Assembly (NCBI RefSeq): GCF_044793635.1
Contig: NZ_CP084992.1
Location: 3,658,001-3,722,000 of the forward strand
Length of the DNA stretch: 64,000 nt
From: Virgibacillus_F necropolis_A
GTDB lineage: Bacteria > Bacillota > Bacilli > Bacillales > Amphibacillaceae
Direction: 5' to 3'
Part shown: piece by piece, positions 8,655-18,080 of the stretch
How positions within the stretch are numbered: the stretch's first letter is position 1
Layout of the letters: the number at the start of each line of letters is the position of its first letter
The notes under the pieces: model-generated
What the model saw: only the letters and a program-made list of their open reading frames with translations
Database searches by the model: none
Told to the model about the DNA's origin: nothing
Made by a program: the position numbers and the translations under genes

Positions 8655-9878
8655 ATGGCGGTTTTAGTACAAAAATTTGGAGGTACATCATTACAATCAC
8701 CGGATAGCATTTCGAAGGTGGTTTCCCACATTAAGCAGGCAGTCGAAAAGAACTATAAATTGGTAGTGGTTGTTTCAGCGTTAGGGCGTATGCCTGATCC
8801 TTATGCTACAGATACGTTACTGGCTCTTATTAATAGGTCAATGCTATCCCCTTCGAAACGGGAAACTGATTTACTAGTGTCCTGTGGGGAAACAATTGCT
8901 AGTGTAGTTTTATCAAATGAGTTACAGAATAATCATCTGAAATCTATTGCACTGACAGGTGCCCAAGCAGGGATTATGACAACCTCAGAGTTTACCCAAG
9001 CGAAAATTAAAAGTGTTAATACCTCCCGATTATTAACTGAGATGGATAACCATGATGTGGTGGTAGTTGCAGGATTCCAAGGGCAAACACCTGAGGGAGA
9101 GATAACTACAATCGGGAGGGGAGGTAGCGACACAACCGCAGCCGCTCTTGGAGTCGCACTGAACGCCGAAAAAGTTGAGATTTTTTCAGATGTTAATGGG
9201 ATCATGACGGCGGATCCACGGGTGGTTAAATCTGCCAGGCAATTAAAAATCGTAACGTATTCGGAGATTTGCAATTTAGCTTATCAAGGGGCTAAAGTAA
9301 TTCATCCTAGAGCTGTTGAACTTGTTATGGAAGCAAATATACCTTTACACGTACGCTCCACCTATTCAACAGAAGATGGAACTATGGTGACAAATTCAAA
9401 CATCAAAGAAATACCCGATCAACTAATTACAGGTATTGCTCATGTGGTATCTATTACGCAGATTAAAATTACGAATAATGAGGGAATGAATCGTTTCCAT
9501 TCGAAAGTTTTCAAGGTAATGGCAGATGCGGGAATATCAGTTGATTTTATTAATATAACACCGACTGGAATGCAATTTACTATTCAAGAAGATTCTACTG
9601 AAAAAGCAGTTGACCATCTGACAAAATTAGGCTTTAAACCGGAAGTTGTTGAGAGGTGTGGAAAAGTATCAATAGTTGGAGATGAGGCGATGGGGGTCCC
9701 TGGTATTGCTTCTAAAATCGTGGAGGCATTAACTGAAAAGGGAATTCAAATCCTACAATCGTCTGACAGTCATACAACCATTTGGGTGCTAGTTCTTGAG
9801 AAGGATATAATGGATGCAGTAAATGCCTTACACGATACGCTACATTTGGGTCAAGTGCTTGAACCCGTTAATAAATAG
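8655..9878 (+). CDS. dapG: Aspartokinase, DapG type
   Basis: Phosphorylates aspartate at the entry to the aspartate family. The N-terminal VQKFGGTS kinase motif, GRGGSDTTAAALG and MTADPR segments, and two C-terminal ACT repeats (about 265-340 and 345-400, including SDSHTTIWVLV) define it. 407 aa. Position behind asd and the DPYATDTLL segment match B. subtilis DapG, the diaminopimelate-sensitive isozyme, better than LysC; the effector specificity is inferred. Its TAG stop lies inside the target-site duplication of the element inserted immediately downstream, which separates the gene from its likely terminator at 10384-10418. Confidence 0.92.
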   Translation: MAVLVQKFGGTSLQSPDSISKVVSHIKQAVEKNYKLVVVVSALGRMPDPYATDTLLALINRSMLSPSKRETDLLVSCGETIASVVLSNELQNNHLKSIALTGAQAGIMTTSEFTQAKIKSVNTSRLLTEMDNHDVVVVAGFQGQTPEGEITTIGRGGSDTTAAALGVALNAEKVEIFSDVNGIMTADPRVVKSARQLKIVTYSEICNLAYQGAKVIHPRAVELVMEANIPLHVRSTYSTEDGTMVTNSNIKEIPDQLITGIAHVVSITQIKITNNEGMNRFHSKVFKVMADAGISVDFINITPTGMQFTIQEDSTEKAVDHLTKLGFKPEVVERCGKVSIVGDEAMGVPGIASKIVEALTEKGIQILQSSDSHTTIWVLVLEKDIMDAVNALHDTLHLGQVLEPVNK

Positions 9879-9879
9879 A

Positions 9880-10359
9880 GGTTGTTTTCGTAAAGATTGT
9901 CGCTTTTGAGGGGAATAGATATATACTGCGACGTAACTGCTGGTTGATTTCCGCTGCGGACCGTTGCTTTCCGCGGGCACGGCTTCAGCCTCCTCGCGGA
10001 AGCCCACCGCTGCGGGGTCTTCAGACTCGTGCTGTTCCCGCAGGAGTCAACTGTCCGCAGCTCCAATCAACTGCCAAAATAGTGGAAACTCATGCTCTAA
10101 TCAATAAAGTGATTACTATCATTCCATTATTGGACACCACCCTAGCGAAGGAAAAACACGGAGACTCCTGCGGAAACAGCGAAGACGATGAGACCCCGCA
10201 GTGAGCGTTCTTTGCGATCGAGGAGGCTCAGCGCAAGCCCGCGGAAAGCGTAGTGATTTTTCCGTAGCGGTCGCAGGGCACTGAACATGACTTTTGGTTA
10301 CGTCGCAGTATATATCAACTATGAAGGTAAGAAAAGCAACAATGCGTACGAAAAGAGCC
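9880..10359. mobile_element. MITE-like palindromic element inserted at the dapG stop codon
   Basis: A 480-bp insert without a transposase gene. Its ends are imperfect inverted repeats (ggttgttttcgta at the left, ggctcttttcgta as the complement of the right end, continuing to about 28 bp). Further in, long arms pair: atactgcgacgtaac near 9923 with gttacgtcgcagtat near 10298, and cgcgggc/gcccgcg GC-rich arms. It is flanked by direct repeats of taaatagaggttg (9872-9884, 10360-10372). If the inverted-repeat ends are taken as the limits, the duplication is 8 bp. 8-bp duplications with GGCTCTTT-like ends recall ISL3-type transposases; that parentage is inference. ORFs inside it look accidental. Confidence 0.8.
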
Positions 10360-10383
10360 TAAATAGAGGTTGATAAATGGGGT

Positions 10384-10418
10384 GATGCGCATGAATTATT
10401 CATGCGCATCTGTTTTTC
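10384..10418. terminator. Terminator, originally of asd-dapG
   Basis: 12-bp perfect stem (10384-10395 with 10399-10410) followed by tgttttt on the + strand. Without the MITE-like insert it would stand about 25 nt after dapG. It also abuts the 3' end of the convergent symporter gene. Confidence 0.75.
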
Positions 10419-11646
10419 ACCCGGCTAAAGCACCTGATTCACCCTCATCATTATCCTCTTCGGATTTGTCGATAATAACAGCTCCCGAAGCGTCACCCGT
10501 GATATTAACTGACGTTCGGAACATATCCATGAAACGATCTACCCCTGCAATTAGTGCAATCGCTTCCAGAGGTAAATTCAATGTAGTTAGAACTAGTGTT
10601 AACATGACTAACCCTGCTCCCGGTACTCCGGCTGCTCCAATTGAACCTAAAGTTGCAATTAAAACAAGCATCATGATTTGAGCAAAGGTTAATTCAATTC
10701 CGTAGGCTTGTGCTGCGAACAGAGCAGCGACACTCAAATAGAGTGACGTTCCATCCATATTAATGGTCGCACCTAAGGGTAAAACGAAGCTCGATATTTT
10801 TTTCGTTACCCCTAAATTATCTTCCGAACATTTAATTGTGACTGGTAAAGTTCCTGAACTACTTTGTGTGCTGAATGCCACGAGACTGGCTGGTGCAATT
10901 CCTTTAAAAAACTGTAATGGGTTCATTTTTCCAAGTGTTTTGACAGCAATGGAATAGGTGACCGCTGCGTGTACAATACAGGCGATTGCGACGACCAGGA
11001 TCAACTTAATCAAAGGAAGCAAAACGGAAAGTCCGTACTCTCCAATGATTGGTGCTAATAAGCCGAAAATTCCGATTGGAATAAGCTTCATGATAATCCA
11101 GGTGATTTTATACATGATTTCTGCTAGTCCATCAAAGAAGCGGAATACAGGATCTGCCTTTTTTCCTACCATAGTAATGCCTATTCCTAGGAAAATTGAA
11201 AAGAAAATAATTTGCAGGATATTGCCACCTGATAGGCTCTCAACTGGATTGGTCGGGATGATGTTTAACAATACATTGATGAAACCGCCAGTTTCGGTTG
11301 CTTCTGGTACCGCTCCAGCAGAGGAGATATCGACACCAGCCCCAGGTTTAAACATTAATGCAGCAATTAGACCAATACTAACAGCAATAAGGGTGGTGGT
11401 TAAATAATAAATTATCGTTTTTCCACCGATTCTGCCAAGGGTTTGCATGCTTCCAGTACTAGCAACACCTACGATGAGTGAGGATGTGATCAAGGGAACG
11501 ATAATGAATTGAATAAGACGTAAAAATAAATCCCCTAAGGGCTGAACAACGTCAATGCTCGGGCCAAAAATAATTCCAGCAATAATAGCAAGTACAAATG
11601 CAATTAAAATTTGTGTGAGTAAGCCTATTTTTCTGATTTTGTCCAT
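10417..11646 (-). CDS. gltT: Dicarboxylate/amino acid:cation symporter (GltT/GltP type)
   Basis: Secondary transporter of the DAACS family, probably taking up glutamate/aspartate with Na+ or H+. The family signature FSTQSSSGTLPVT (re-entrant loop 1) and the NMDGTSLY motif of TM7 are intact, with about eight hydrophobic segments. The AGVPGAGLVML loop of re-entrant hairpin 2 and the late DRFMDMFRTSVNITGD motif (substrate aspartate and asparagine) are also there. 409 aa. AAAGGAGG lies before the ATG; a TATAAT at 11738-11743 on the same strand may be its -10. Single-gene unit. Exact substrate and coupling ion are not decidable here. Confidence 0.9.
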   Translation of the reverse strand: MDKIRKIGLLTQILIAFVLAIIAGIIFGPSIDVVQPLGDLFLRLIQFIIVPLITSSLIVGVASTGSMQTLGRIGGKTIIYYLTTTLIAVSIGLIAALMFKPGAGVDISSAGAVPEATETGGFINVLLNIIPTNPVESLSGGNILQIIFFSIFLGIGITMVGKKADPVFRFFDGLAEIMYKITWIIMKLIPIGIFGLLAPIIGEYGLSVLLPLIKLILVVAIACIVHAAVTYSIAVKTLGKMNPLQFFKGIAPASLVAFSTQSSSGTLPVTIKCSEDNLGVTKKISSFVLPLGATINMDGTSLYLSVAALFAAQAYGIELTFAQIMMLVLIATLGSIGAAGVPGAGLVMLTLVLTTLNLPLEAIALIAGVDRFMDMFRTSVNITGDASGAVIIDKSEEDNDEGESGALAG

Positions 11647-11847
11647 TCCAAACTGCCTCCTTTAAGAATAGTGATTTGGAAATGTTTCTTGATTTACGAT
11701 AAAGGCTTTAAAGTGAACACCTCTTTTCCACTTTTTGATTATAGTAGAGTGAATATTGAAAAAATAAATTACGAATTACATTAATAAGTATGTTGTACAA
11801 GTCGAATTAGAACTTTTTACGGTTGTTGACTAGGGGGTAAAATTAAA

Positions 11848-11879
11848 AATCACCTCCTAGTTTTTAAAGGAGGTGATTG
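11848..11879 (-). terminator. Terminator of the Xaa-Pro peptidase gene
   Basis: Stem aatcacctcct with aggaggtgatt around an A/T loop; reading leftwards it is followed by a T-rich run (tttttaatttta). Confidence 0.8.
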
Positions 11880-11925
11880 CAGCCGTTTAGTTATCAAATT
11901 TTTTCCCTTTTGTACATAAATATTT

Positions 11926-13029
11926 CTAGATTACCTGCAGCTTTTTAGGAAACGATGTCAATACTTCAACATTCCCTTCCTCGTTTATATAAACTTCATC
12001 CTCGATTCGAACTCCGCCATAATCAGGTATATAAATACCAGGCTCTATTGTAAATAACAATCCTGTTTCAGCGAGCTGGTCATTGTTTTCGTGAATGGAT
12101 GGTTCTTCATGTACTTCAATTCCAATTCCATGTCCGACACGATTGTTGAAGTAGTCTTCATAACCATGTTTATTAATAACGTTTCTAGCTTCAACGTCGA
12201 ACGTTTTGATAGGTACACCCGTTTTCACAGAATTAATTCCAGCTTCATTCGCTTGCAATACGATATCATAAATTTCTTTCTGTTTTTCAGTTGCTTCACC
12301 AATAATAAATGTTCTAGTGGTATCAGAGCAGTAACCATCTTTTATAACGCCCATATCAATTAAAAGAAAATCACCATTCTTAAACGCTCGATCACCAGGA
12401 ACGCCATGTGGCAAGGCTGCTTTTTCACCAGCTAATACAATTGTGGAAAAGGAAGGGCCATCCGCGCCAAACTTCCGCATTAGATATTCTAGTTCAGCTG
12501 TTAGCTCTAGTTCCGTCATACCAACCTTTACCTTTTTAATTCCTTCAGCCAACACTTTTTCAATAACTTCAACTGCTTTTCTTGAAAATGCTACTTCAGA
12601 TTTAGACTTTTTCATACGTTGTATATTGATAAATTGCTGGATATCTTCATAAGACGTATTAGGGAAGACGGTTACCAAATGATTGTGTTGGAACATACTA
12701 ATTTCTTTCATTTCAAGTCCAAAGTTCGAGATATTTTCTCCAAGCTTAGCTTTGAGTTTCGTAAATGGATTCTCATTATCGGAAATCGGGATGATCGTTT
12801 CAACGAATGACTCGCTAGCGGCTATTTCTTCATCTAAGGCAGGAACAAATAGAGTGATTTCCTGTGAACGATTGTCTACAATTAAAGCCATAAACCGTTC
12901 ATGTGGATCTGAATTAAAACCAGTGTAATAAAATACATTTGCAGGTGATGTAATCATTGCTACATCAATGTTTTCTTCTATTAAGTAACCTTGTAGTGTT
13001 TTTAGTCTAGTATGATAATCAATATGCAT
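11926..13029 (-). CDS. M24 family Xaa-Pro peptidase
   Basis: Cytosolic metallopeptidase of the aminopeptidase P/prolidase family, cleaving X-Pro bonds. An N-terminal creatinase-like domain (residues 1-130) precedes the pita-bread catalytic domain. Metal ligands are visible in LIDMGVIKDGYCSDTTRTF, in the GHGIGIEVHEEP histidine, in TIEPGIY and in RIEDE. The longer frame begins at 13044, but GGAGGT stands 7 nt before the second ATG (MHIDYHT) at 13029, which is chosen; about 367 aa. Monocistronic. Close to PepQ/YpdF-type proteins; dipeptidase versus aminopeptidase specificity cannot be told. Confidence 0.88.
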   Translation of the reverse strand: MHIDYHTRLKTLQGYLIEENIDVAMITSPANVFYYTGFNSDPHERFMALIVDNRSQEITLFVPALDEEIAASESFVETIIPISDNENPFTKLKAKLGENISNFGLEMKEISMFQHNHLVTVFPNTSYEDIQQFINIQRMKKSKSEVAFSRKAVEVIEKVLAEGIKKVKVGMTELELTAELEYLMRKFGADGPSFSTIVLAGEKAALPHGVPGDRAFKNGDFLLIDMGVIKDGYCSDTTRTFIIGEATEKQKEIYDIVLQANEAGINSVKTGVPIKTFDVEARNVINKHGYEDYFNNRVGHGIGIEVHEEPSIHENNDQLAETGLLFTIEPGIYIPDYGGVRIEDEVYINEEGNVEVLTSFPKKLQVI

Positions 13030-13191
13030 AGAACAAACCTCCATTTTCTAATTCCATTATAGTAGTAAGCAAGGTTTGAGCCAAAGATATTGTTTGGATT
13101 ATAATTGAAATGCCATATCAAAAGACATGTATGTCATAATAGAGCCAGAAATAATTATACTTTTAAAGTTTTATAAGAATGGAGATAAGCT

Positions 13192-14277
13192 ATGGGTATT
13201 AATGACGTTATTGTCCTAATTGTAGTCGGTTTTCTTTGTTTAGGGGCACTTGATAAATGTTTCGGAAATAAACTAGGTTTTGGCGATCGGTTTACAGATG
13301 GTTTTAATACGATGGGTTCACTCACTTTGGCAATGGTTGGAATAATAGCATTGGCTCCTGTTATTGCTAGTTTTCTAACCCCAGTAATAGCTCCCATATA
13401 TGGCTTAATCGGAGCAGATCCGGCAGCTTTTGCGAATACAATTTTAGCAATAGATATGGGTGGGCAGGCATTAGCAGTAGAGATGGCTCAAAGTCCTGAT
13501 GCGGCATTGTTCTCATGGGTGTTTTTAGGAACTATGATGGGTCCCACAATAGTATTTACAATTCCAGTGGCACTTGGGATTATTGAAAAAAAGGATCATG
13601 CGTATTTTGCGAAAGGTGTGCTATTGGGGTTAATCACTATACCGATAGGTTGTTTAGTGGGTGGCTTGGTTGCGAATTTGGACATCGTAATGATCCTTAG
13701 AAATCTCGCGCCTACTATTCTGTTTTCTATCCTTATTTCAATAGGGTTGTGGAAAAAGCCACATAAAATGATTATTGGGTTTTCGATTTTTGGAAAGTTT
13801 ATTGAAATATTAGCTATAATTGGTTTAACAGCAATCATTATTGAAACATTAACTGGCATAACAGTGATACCTAACTTGACACCACTAAGCGAGGGAATTC
13901 AAATTGTTGGAATGATAGCTGTCTTTCTAGCGGGTGCATTTCCAATGGTATTGTTTATCTCTAAGGTGTTTAAAAAACCTTTGGCTAAAATGGGTTCCAT
14001 GCTTGGGATTAGTGATACGTCATCTACAGGTTTAGTAGCATCACTTGCACATAATATTCCAATGCTAACCATACTGAAAGATATGGAGCCAAGGGGAAAA
14101 GTTATTAATGTAGCTTTTGCAGTAAGTGGAGCTTTTGTATTTGGGAGTCATTTAGGGTTTGTAGCAGGAATTAACAAAGAAGTAGTATTTGCTATGATTG
14201 TAGGGAAGCTAGTCGGGGGAATTAGTGCTGTAATTTTAGCTGTGATAATGTTACCCAGGTCTGCAAATTTGGATTGA
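13192..14277 (+). CDS. eutH: EutH-type ethanolamine permease
   Basis: Integral membrane protein of the ethanolamine-utilisation transporter family, about ten to eleven hydrophobic helices. Family-typical segments are LDKCFGNKLGFGDRFTDGF near the N-terminus, LAIDMGGQALAVEMA, FLGTMMGPTIVFTIPVALG and FGSHLGFVAG. 361 aa, usual length. GGAG lies 6 nt before the ATG. No eutABC or microcompartment genes are nearby, so it is an orphan transporter; ethanolamine as substrate is from the family only. Confidence 0.85.
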   Translation: MGINDVIVLIVVGFLCLGALDKCFGNKLGFGDRFTDGFNTMGSLTLAMVGIIALAPVIASFLTPVIAPIYGLIGADPAAFANTILAIDMGGQALAVEMAQSPDAALFSWVFLGTMMGPTIVFTIPVALGIIEKKDHAYFAKGVLLGLITIPIGCLVGGLVANLDIVMILRNLAPTILFSILISIGLWKKPHKMIIGFSIFGKFIEILAIIGLTAIIIETLTGITVIPNLTPLSEGIQIVGMIAVFLAGAFPMVLFISKVFKKPLAKMGSMLGISDTSSTGLVASLAHNIPMLTILKDMEPRGKVINVAFAVSGAFVFGSHLGFVAGINKEVVFAMIVGKLVGGISAVILAVIMLPRSANLD

Positions 14278-14300
14278 TTCACTAATTTAACTTTAAGGAT

Positions 14301-14334
14301 AAAAAGTCACAGCTCAACGGCTGTGACTTTTTAC
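14301..14334. terminator. Bidirectional terminator between eutH and gntK
   Basis: Stem aaaaagtcacag with ctgtgacttttt around an 8-nt loop; A-run on one side and T-run on the other serve both convergent genes. Confidence 0.9.
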
Positions 14335-14346
14335 AATATAAAAGAC

Positions 14347-15900
14347 TTATTCGTTTCCTTCACCTATATATTTTCTTTGAAATGCCGCAATGCTTTCATA
14401 TTCATCATTAAGCATTCGTGACAACCGAATGTAAATTGGCAAAATTTCACGGTAAACAGCCGTTGTTTCTTCAACAGGTTGATGCGTATTTGTATTTCCA
14501 ACCATTTCTGATACAATGCTAAAATCGTCTATTTCTCCCGTTGCATACATGCCAAGCACAACAGCTCCCAGGCATGAGCTTTCAAAGCTTTCTGGGACAA
14601 TCACAGGTTTATCAAAAATATCTGCCATTAACTGACGCCACACTTCAGAGCGGGCAAAACCACCAGTTGCTTGTATGCGTGTTGGTTCGCCTGTTAATTC
14701 CTCAAGTGCTAACAGTACAGTATATAGGTTATAAATGGTTCCTTCTAGAACTGCTCGAATCATATGTTGTTTTTTATGATGTATACTTAGGCCGAAAAAT
14801 GACCCACGTGCATTTGCGTTCCATAATGGAGCACGTTCCCCAGTCATATATGGATGGAAAATCAAGCCATCGGAGCCTGGTTTTACACCATCTGCTATTT
14901 TTGTCAAAACGTCATACGGATCAATATCTAACAGTTTGGCAGTTTCAACTTCAGCAGCAGCAAATTCATCACGAAGCCAACGTAAAATAATCCCGCCATT
15001 ATTCACGGGTCCACCAATGACCCAATGATTTTCAGTAAGGGCATAGCAAAATATTCGCCCCTTTGGATCTGTTTTTGGTTCATTGTAAACGGTTCGAATG
15101 GCTCCGCTAGTCCCGATTGTTACAGCTACTACACCTGGGTCAATTGCGTTAACACCCAAATTAGAAAGGACACCGTCACTAGCACCAATAATAAACGGTA
15201 CATTTCCATCAATTCCCATAGACGTTTGGTATTCTTTTTTAACCCCAGTCATTTTATAGGTAGTCGGAACTATTTCCGATAACTGTTTTGGAGTTACCCC
15301 AGCAAGTTGTAGTGCTTCTGCGTCCCAATCAAGCGATTGCAAATTAAACAACCCAGTTGCGGAAGCGATTGAATAATCAACTACGTACTTATCGAAAAGC
15401 TTGTAAAAAACGTACTCTTTGATCGAAATGAACTTAGCTGCTTTTTCAAAGATTACCGGTTTTTCAGCCTTTAACCAAACCAATTTAGCTAATGGTGACA
15501 TGGCGTGTATTGGCGTGCCTGTTCGTAAATATATCGCGTGACCATTATGGTTTTCTTTAATTTCCTTAGCGTACTCTGCACTTCTTGTGTCGGCCCATGT
15601 AATACTGTTGGTTAATAATGCACCCTCATTGTCAACTGCGATTAAGCTGTGCATGGCAGAGCTAAATGAAATAAAGTTTAGCTGATCTTTGGATATGTCG
15701 CTTTTTCGAATGGTTTCCCTTATCGATCCAAGGACTGCATCAACTATTTCATCCGGATTTTGTTCCGCGATTAATGGGTTTGGAGTATGTAATGGATAGT
15801 TTATTGTGTGAGACGTAACAACCTCACCCTGTTTTGTATATAGAAGTGCTTTCGTACTCGTTGTTCCAATGTCTACCCCTAAATAGAAAGATTGTTTCAT
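14347..15900 (-). CDS. gntK: Gluconokinase, FGGY family (GntK)
   Basis: ATP-dependent phosphorylation of gluconate to 6-phosphogluconate in the cytosol. FGGY kinase: N-terminal GVDIGTTSTKALLY phosphate loop, SSAMHSL, SITWADTRSA, GASDGVLSNLG, and the C-terminal ATGGFARSEVWRQLMADIF signature. 517 aa, close to Bacillus GntK (about 513). It lies downstream of gnd, whose product uses 6-phosphogluconate, and opposite a gluconate-permease-type gene at 20902, which supports gluconate over xylulose. A weak terminator separates it from gnd, so partial read-through is likely. Confidence 0.88.
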   Translation of the reverse strand: MKQSFYLGVDIGTTSTKALLYTKQGEVVTSHTINYPLHTPNPLIAEQNPDEIVDAVLGSIRETIRKSDISKDQLNFISFSSAMHSLIAVDNEGALLTNSITWADTRSAEYAKEIKENHNGHAIYLRTGTPIHAMSPLAKLVWLKAEKPVIFEKAAKFISIKEYVFYKLFDKYVVDYSIASATGLFNLQSLDWDAEALQLAGVTPKQLSEIVPTTYKMTGVKKEYQTSMGIDGNVPFIIGASDGVLSNLGVNAIDPGVVAVTIGTSGAIRTVYNEPKTDPKGRIFCYALTENHWVIGGPVNNGGIILRWLRDEFAAAEVETAKLLDIDPYDVLTKIADGVKPGSDGLIFHPYMTGERAPLWNANARGSFFGLSIHHKKQHMIRAVLEGTIYNLYTVLLALEELTGEPTRIQATGGFARSEVWRQLMADIFDKPVIVPESFESSCLGAVVLGMYATGEIDDFSIVSEMVGNTNTHQPVEETTAVYREILPIYIRLSRMLNDEYESIAAFQRKYIGEGNE

Positions 15901-15935
15901 GGTTGCTGTTCCCCCTTTACTTGCAGTAGAAAAAG

Positions 15936-15962
15936 AAAAAGGACAGTTAAAGCTTCCTTTTT
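15936..15962 (-). terminator. Weak terminator between gnd and gntK
   Basis: 8-bp stem aaaaagga with tccttttt; reading leftwards a T/C-rich run follows. Likely partial attenuation rather than full stop. Confidence 0.5.
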
Positions 15963-15973
15963 CCTACTATACG

Positions 15974-16870
15974 TTATTTATTAATTACTTCATGTCCACC
16001 GAATTCATTTCGTAACGCTGCGACAACTTTACCAGAGAATGTATCGTCTTCTTGAGAACGATAACGCATCATTAATGATAACGCGATAACTGGTGCAGCA
16101 ACTTGAAAGTCGAGTGCCGATTCAACTGTCCATTTTCCTTCTCCAGACGAATTCATTACACCACGTAATTGATCAAGGTTAGCATCTTTTGAAAAAGCAT
16201 TTTCAACTAATTCCATCAACCAGGAACGTATAACAGATCCGTTATTCCACACTTTAGAGACTTTTTCATAGTCGTAATCAAAATCACTTTTGTTTAGAAT
16301 TTCAAATCCTTCTGCGATAGATTGCATCATGCCATACTCAACACCATTATGGACCATTTTCAAAAAGTGTCCACTACCTGACTTTCCTGTGTATAGATAG
16401 CCATCCTCGACGGATAGATCATTAAAGAGGGGTTCTATTTCCTTAAATTTCTCTGGGTCTCCGCCAATCATCGTACAAGCACCGTGTCTTGCTCCGTCAG
16501 TACCACCGCTTGTTCCGCAATCGAAGAAATAAATTCCTTTTTCCAGAAGAGATTCGGAACGTCTTACCGTGTCTTTATAATTGGAATTTCCACCATCAAT
16601 TACCAGATCACCTTCTGTTAAATGTGGTGTTAGCTCGTTGATAACTGATTCTGTAATCTCACCAGCTGGAACCATTAGCCATATCTTTCTTGGCGTTGGG
16701 AGTTCCTGTACAAGATCTGCTATTGATGTTTTTATTTGTAGTTTCTTATTATCAACATTAACTGAATTATTATCGTGACCTACAATTTCATGATCGTGAT
16801 CAATTAAGTTTAATGCCAAATTCAGACCCATTTTGCCTAGGCCAATAATACCTATTTTCATAGTGTCCAC
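15974..16870 (-). CDS. gnd: 6-phosphogluconate dehydrogenase, short form
   Basis: Oxidative decarboxylation of 6-phosphogluconate to ribulose 5-phosphate. The N-terminal GIIGLGKMGLNLALNL dinucleotide fold, the VIDGGNSNYKDT motif, the CGTSGGTDGARHG substrate loop and the catalytic KMVHNGVEYGMMQ helix are intact. At 298 aa it belongs to the short, usually NAD-preferring class (YqeC-like) rather than the 470-aa GntZ/GndA form. Forms a gluconate unit with gntK and diverges from the RpiR regulator at 17147. Confidence 0.92.
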   Translation of the reverse strand: MDTMKIGIIGLGKMGLNLALNLIDHDHEIVGHDNNSVNVDNKKLQIKTSIADLVQELPTPRKIWLMVPAGEITESVINELTPHLTEGDLVIDGGNSNYKDTVRRSESLLEKGIYFFDCGTSGGTDGARHGACTMIGGDPEKFKEIEPLFNDLSVEDGYLYTGKSGSGHFLKMVHNGVEYGMMQSIAEGFEILNKSDFDYDYEKVSKVWNNGSVIRSWLMELVENAFSKDANLDQLRGVMNSSGEGKWTVESALDFQVAAPVIALSLMMRYRSQEDDTFSGKVVAALRNEFGGHEVINK

Positions 16871-16923
16871 CTCATTGAAAAAATTTTTAAAAAAATAAAG
16901 TAAAATTAAACATTGATTATATT

Positions 16924-17045
16924 TGTCTAGCTCAAGCGCCTACCCCTTGAGTTCTTAAGTCAAATCACTTTGTGTGGTAAAAACCCATCACATATAGGTT
17001 CGTCTTAAGCTTTTCGGGGTGACCAAGGCACTTGCACTTTTCTCG
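16924..17045. repeat. ~120-bp Bacillaceae-type intergenic repeat, copy 1
   Basis: Begins tgtctagctcaagcgcc and ends ggcacttgcacttttct; the middle forms paired arms (cttaagtcaaatcac / cgtcttaagc). Same family as 54719-54838 and, in reverse orientation, the tandem copies at 61793-62068. Sits between gnd and the rpiR promoter. Confidence 0.8.
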
Positions 17046-17085
17046 TTCTAATGTAAGTATATCAAATTTTTTTCCGTACGCAACG

Positions 17086-17114
17086 TTGATAAAAGAATTT
17101 TTTTCTTGTATAAT
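17086..17114 (+). promoter_or_regulatory. Sigma-A promoter of the RpiR-type regulator
   Basis: TTGATA at 17086-17091 and TATAAT at 17109-17114 with an exact 17-nt spacer, 33 nt before the start codon. Confidence 0.75.
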
Positions 17115-17146
17115 CATTTTTAATAATTAAGATAAGGAGAGGGCCA

Positions 17147-18004
17147 ATGAATAATGCGCAAAATCATCATGGTTTAGCGAGTATACGTGGAAATTATGGA
17201 AGGTTTAGTGATAAAGAAAAGAAAATTGCGGACTATATTTTACATAATCCCCAAAATATTATTCACCATACAATTAATCAGGTAGCAGACGAGTTAAATG
17301 TAGCAGAATCAACGGTGTTTCGTTTTTGTAAGCGGATTGGTTTTAAGGGATATCAGGCGTTTAAAATCGCACTAGCGGCTGAAATTGTAACGCCAATGAA
17401 TGATATTCATGAAAAAATAAGCGAAGGCGATAACATTGGAACCGTTTCGGAAAAAGTATTCCGTTCTAATATTAAGACACTCGAAGATACCATGCATATT
17501 ATTGATGGGAAAATTTTTGAACGAGCTGTTGAAATGATTTTAGAAGCGGAGCGGGTGGAGTTCTTTGGTAATGGTGGATCAGCGCTAGTAGCACTGGATG
17601 CATATCACAAATTTATCCGCAGTGGCTTACAGGTCAGCTCCAACCTCGAATCGCACATGCAGCGAATGTCAGCATCACAATTAACGGACAAGGATGTTGC
17701 GGTATTAATATCACATTCGGGTTCTACAAAGGATTTGCTTGATGTTTTACAAACTTTAAAGGGAAAGGGAGTCAAAACTATTAGCATAACCAATTTTGCT
17801 AAGTCTCCTTTAACAAAAGAAGTGGAACTTTCACTATATACGGTTGCAGAAGAAATTGATTACCGTTCCGAAGCAATGTCATCAAGGATAGCACAACTCA
17901 GCATTATTGATGCATTGTATACGAATGTGATGATTGCGAAAAAAGAGAAAGGGCGAGAAGCTTTACAAAATATGCGTGAGGCAATGTCCTTGAAACGGCT
18001 ATAA
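17147..18004 (+). CDS. RpiR/MurR family transcriptional regulator
   Basis: Sugar-phosphate-responsive DNA-binding protein. N-terminal HTH_6 domain (residues 10-85; LNVAESTVFRFCKRIGFKGYQ is cut short here as VAESTVFRFCKRIGFKGY) and a C-terminal SIS sugar-isomerase domain (120-260; FGNGGSALVA and ISHSGSTKDLLDVL bind the phosphate). 285 aa. It lies between the gnd-gntK and kdgK-kdgA-dgoD-gntP units, so it most likely controls one or both. The inducer (6-phosphogluconate or KDPG) is inference. Confidence 0.88.
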   Translation: MNNAQNHHGLASIRGNYGRFSDKEKKIADYILHNPQNIIHHTINQVADELNVAESTVFRFCKRIGFKGYQAFKIALAAEIVTPMNDIHEKISEGDNIGTVSEKVFRSNIKTLEDTMHIIDGKIFERAVEMILEAERVEFFGNGGSALVALDAYHKFIRSGLQVSSNLESHMQRMSASQLTDKDVAVLISHSGSTKDLLDVLQTLKGKGVKTISITNFAKSPLTKEVELSLYTVAEEIDYRSEAMSSRIAQLSIIDALYTNVMIAKKEKGREALQNMREAMSLKRL

Positions 18005-18035
18005 TGAATTAAAATTATGTGTTTTTTTCCATTAA

Positions 18036-18049
18036 TGTAAACGTTTTAT
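18036..18049 (+). promoter_or_regulatory. cre-like/operator candidate before kdgK
   Basis: tgtaaacgttttat agrees with the CcpA cre consensus at 12 of 14 positions and lies 32 nt before the kdgK start. It may equally be a binding site for the adjacent regulator. Confidence 0.4.
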
Positions 18050-18080
18050 TGTACTGGATATAAAAAGGGGGCTACTAAAA

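Noticed and set aside
9944..10204. 86-codon frame inside the MITE-like element
   Set aside because: Arises from GC-rich repeat arms; no ribosome site and no protein-like composition.
10760..11407. Two + strand frames opposite the symporter gene
   Set aside because: Antisense shadows of a hydrophobic coding sequence, no ribosome sites.
13192..14277. Start of an ethanolamine-utilisation operon
   Set aside because: The gene is followed by a terminator and a convergent gntK; no other eut genes.
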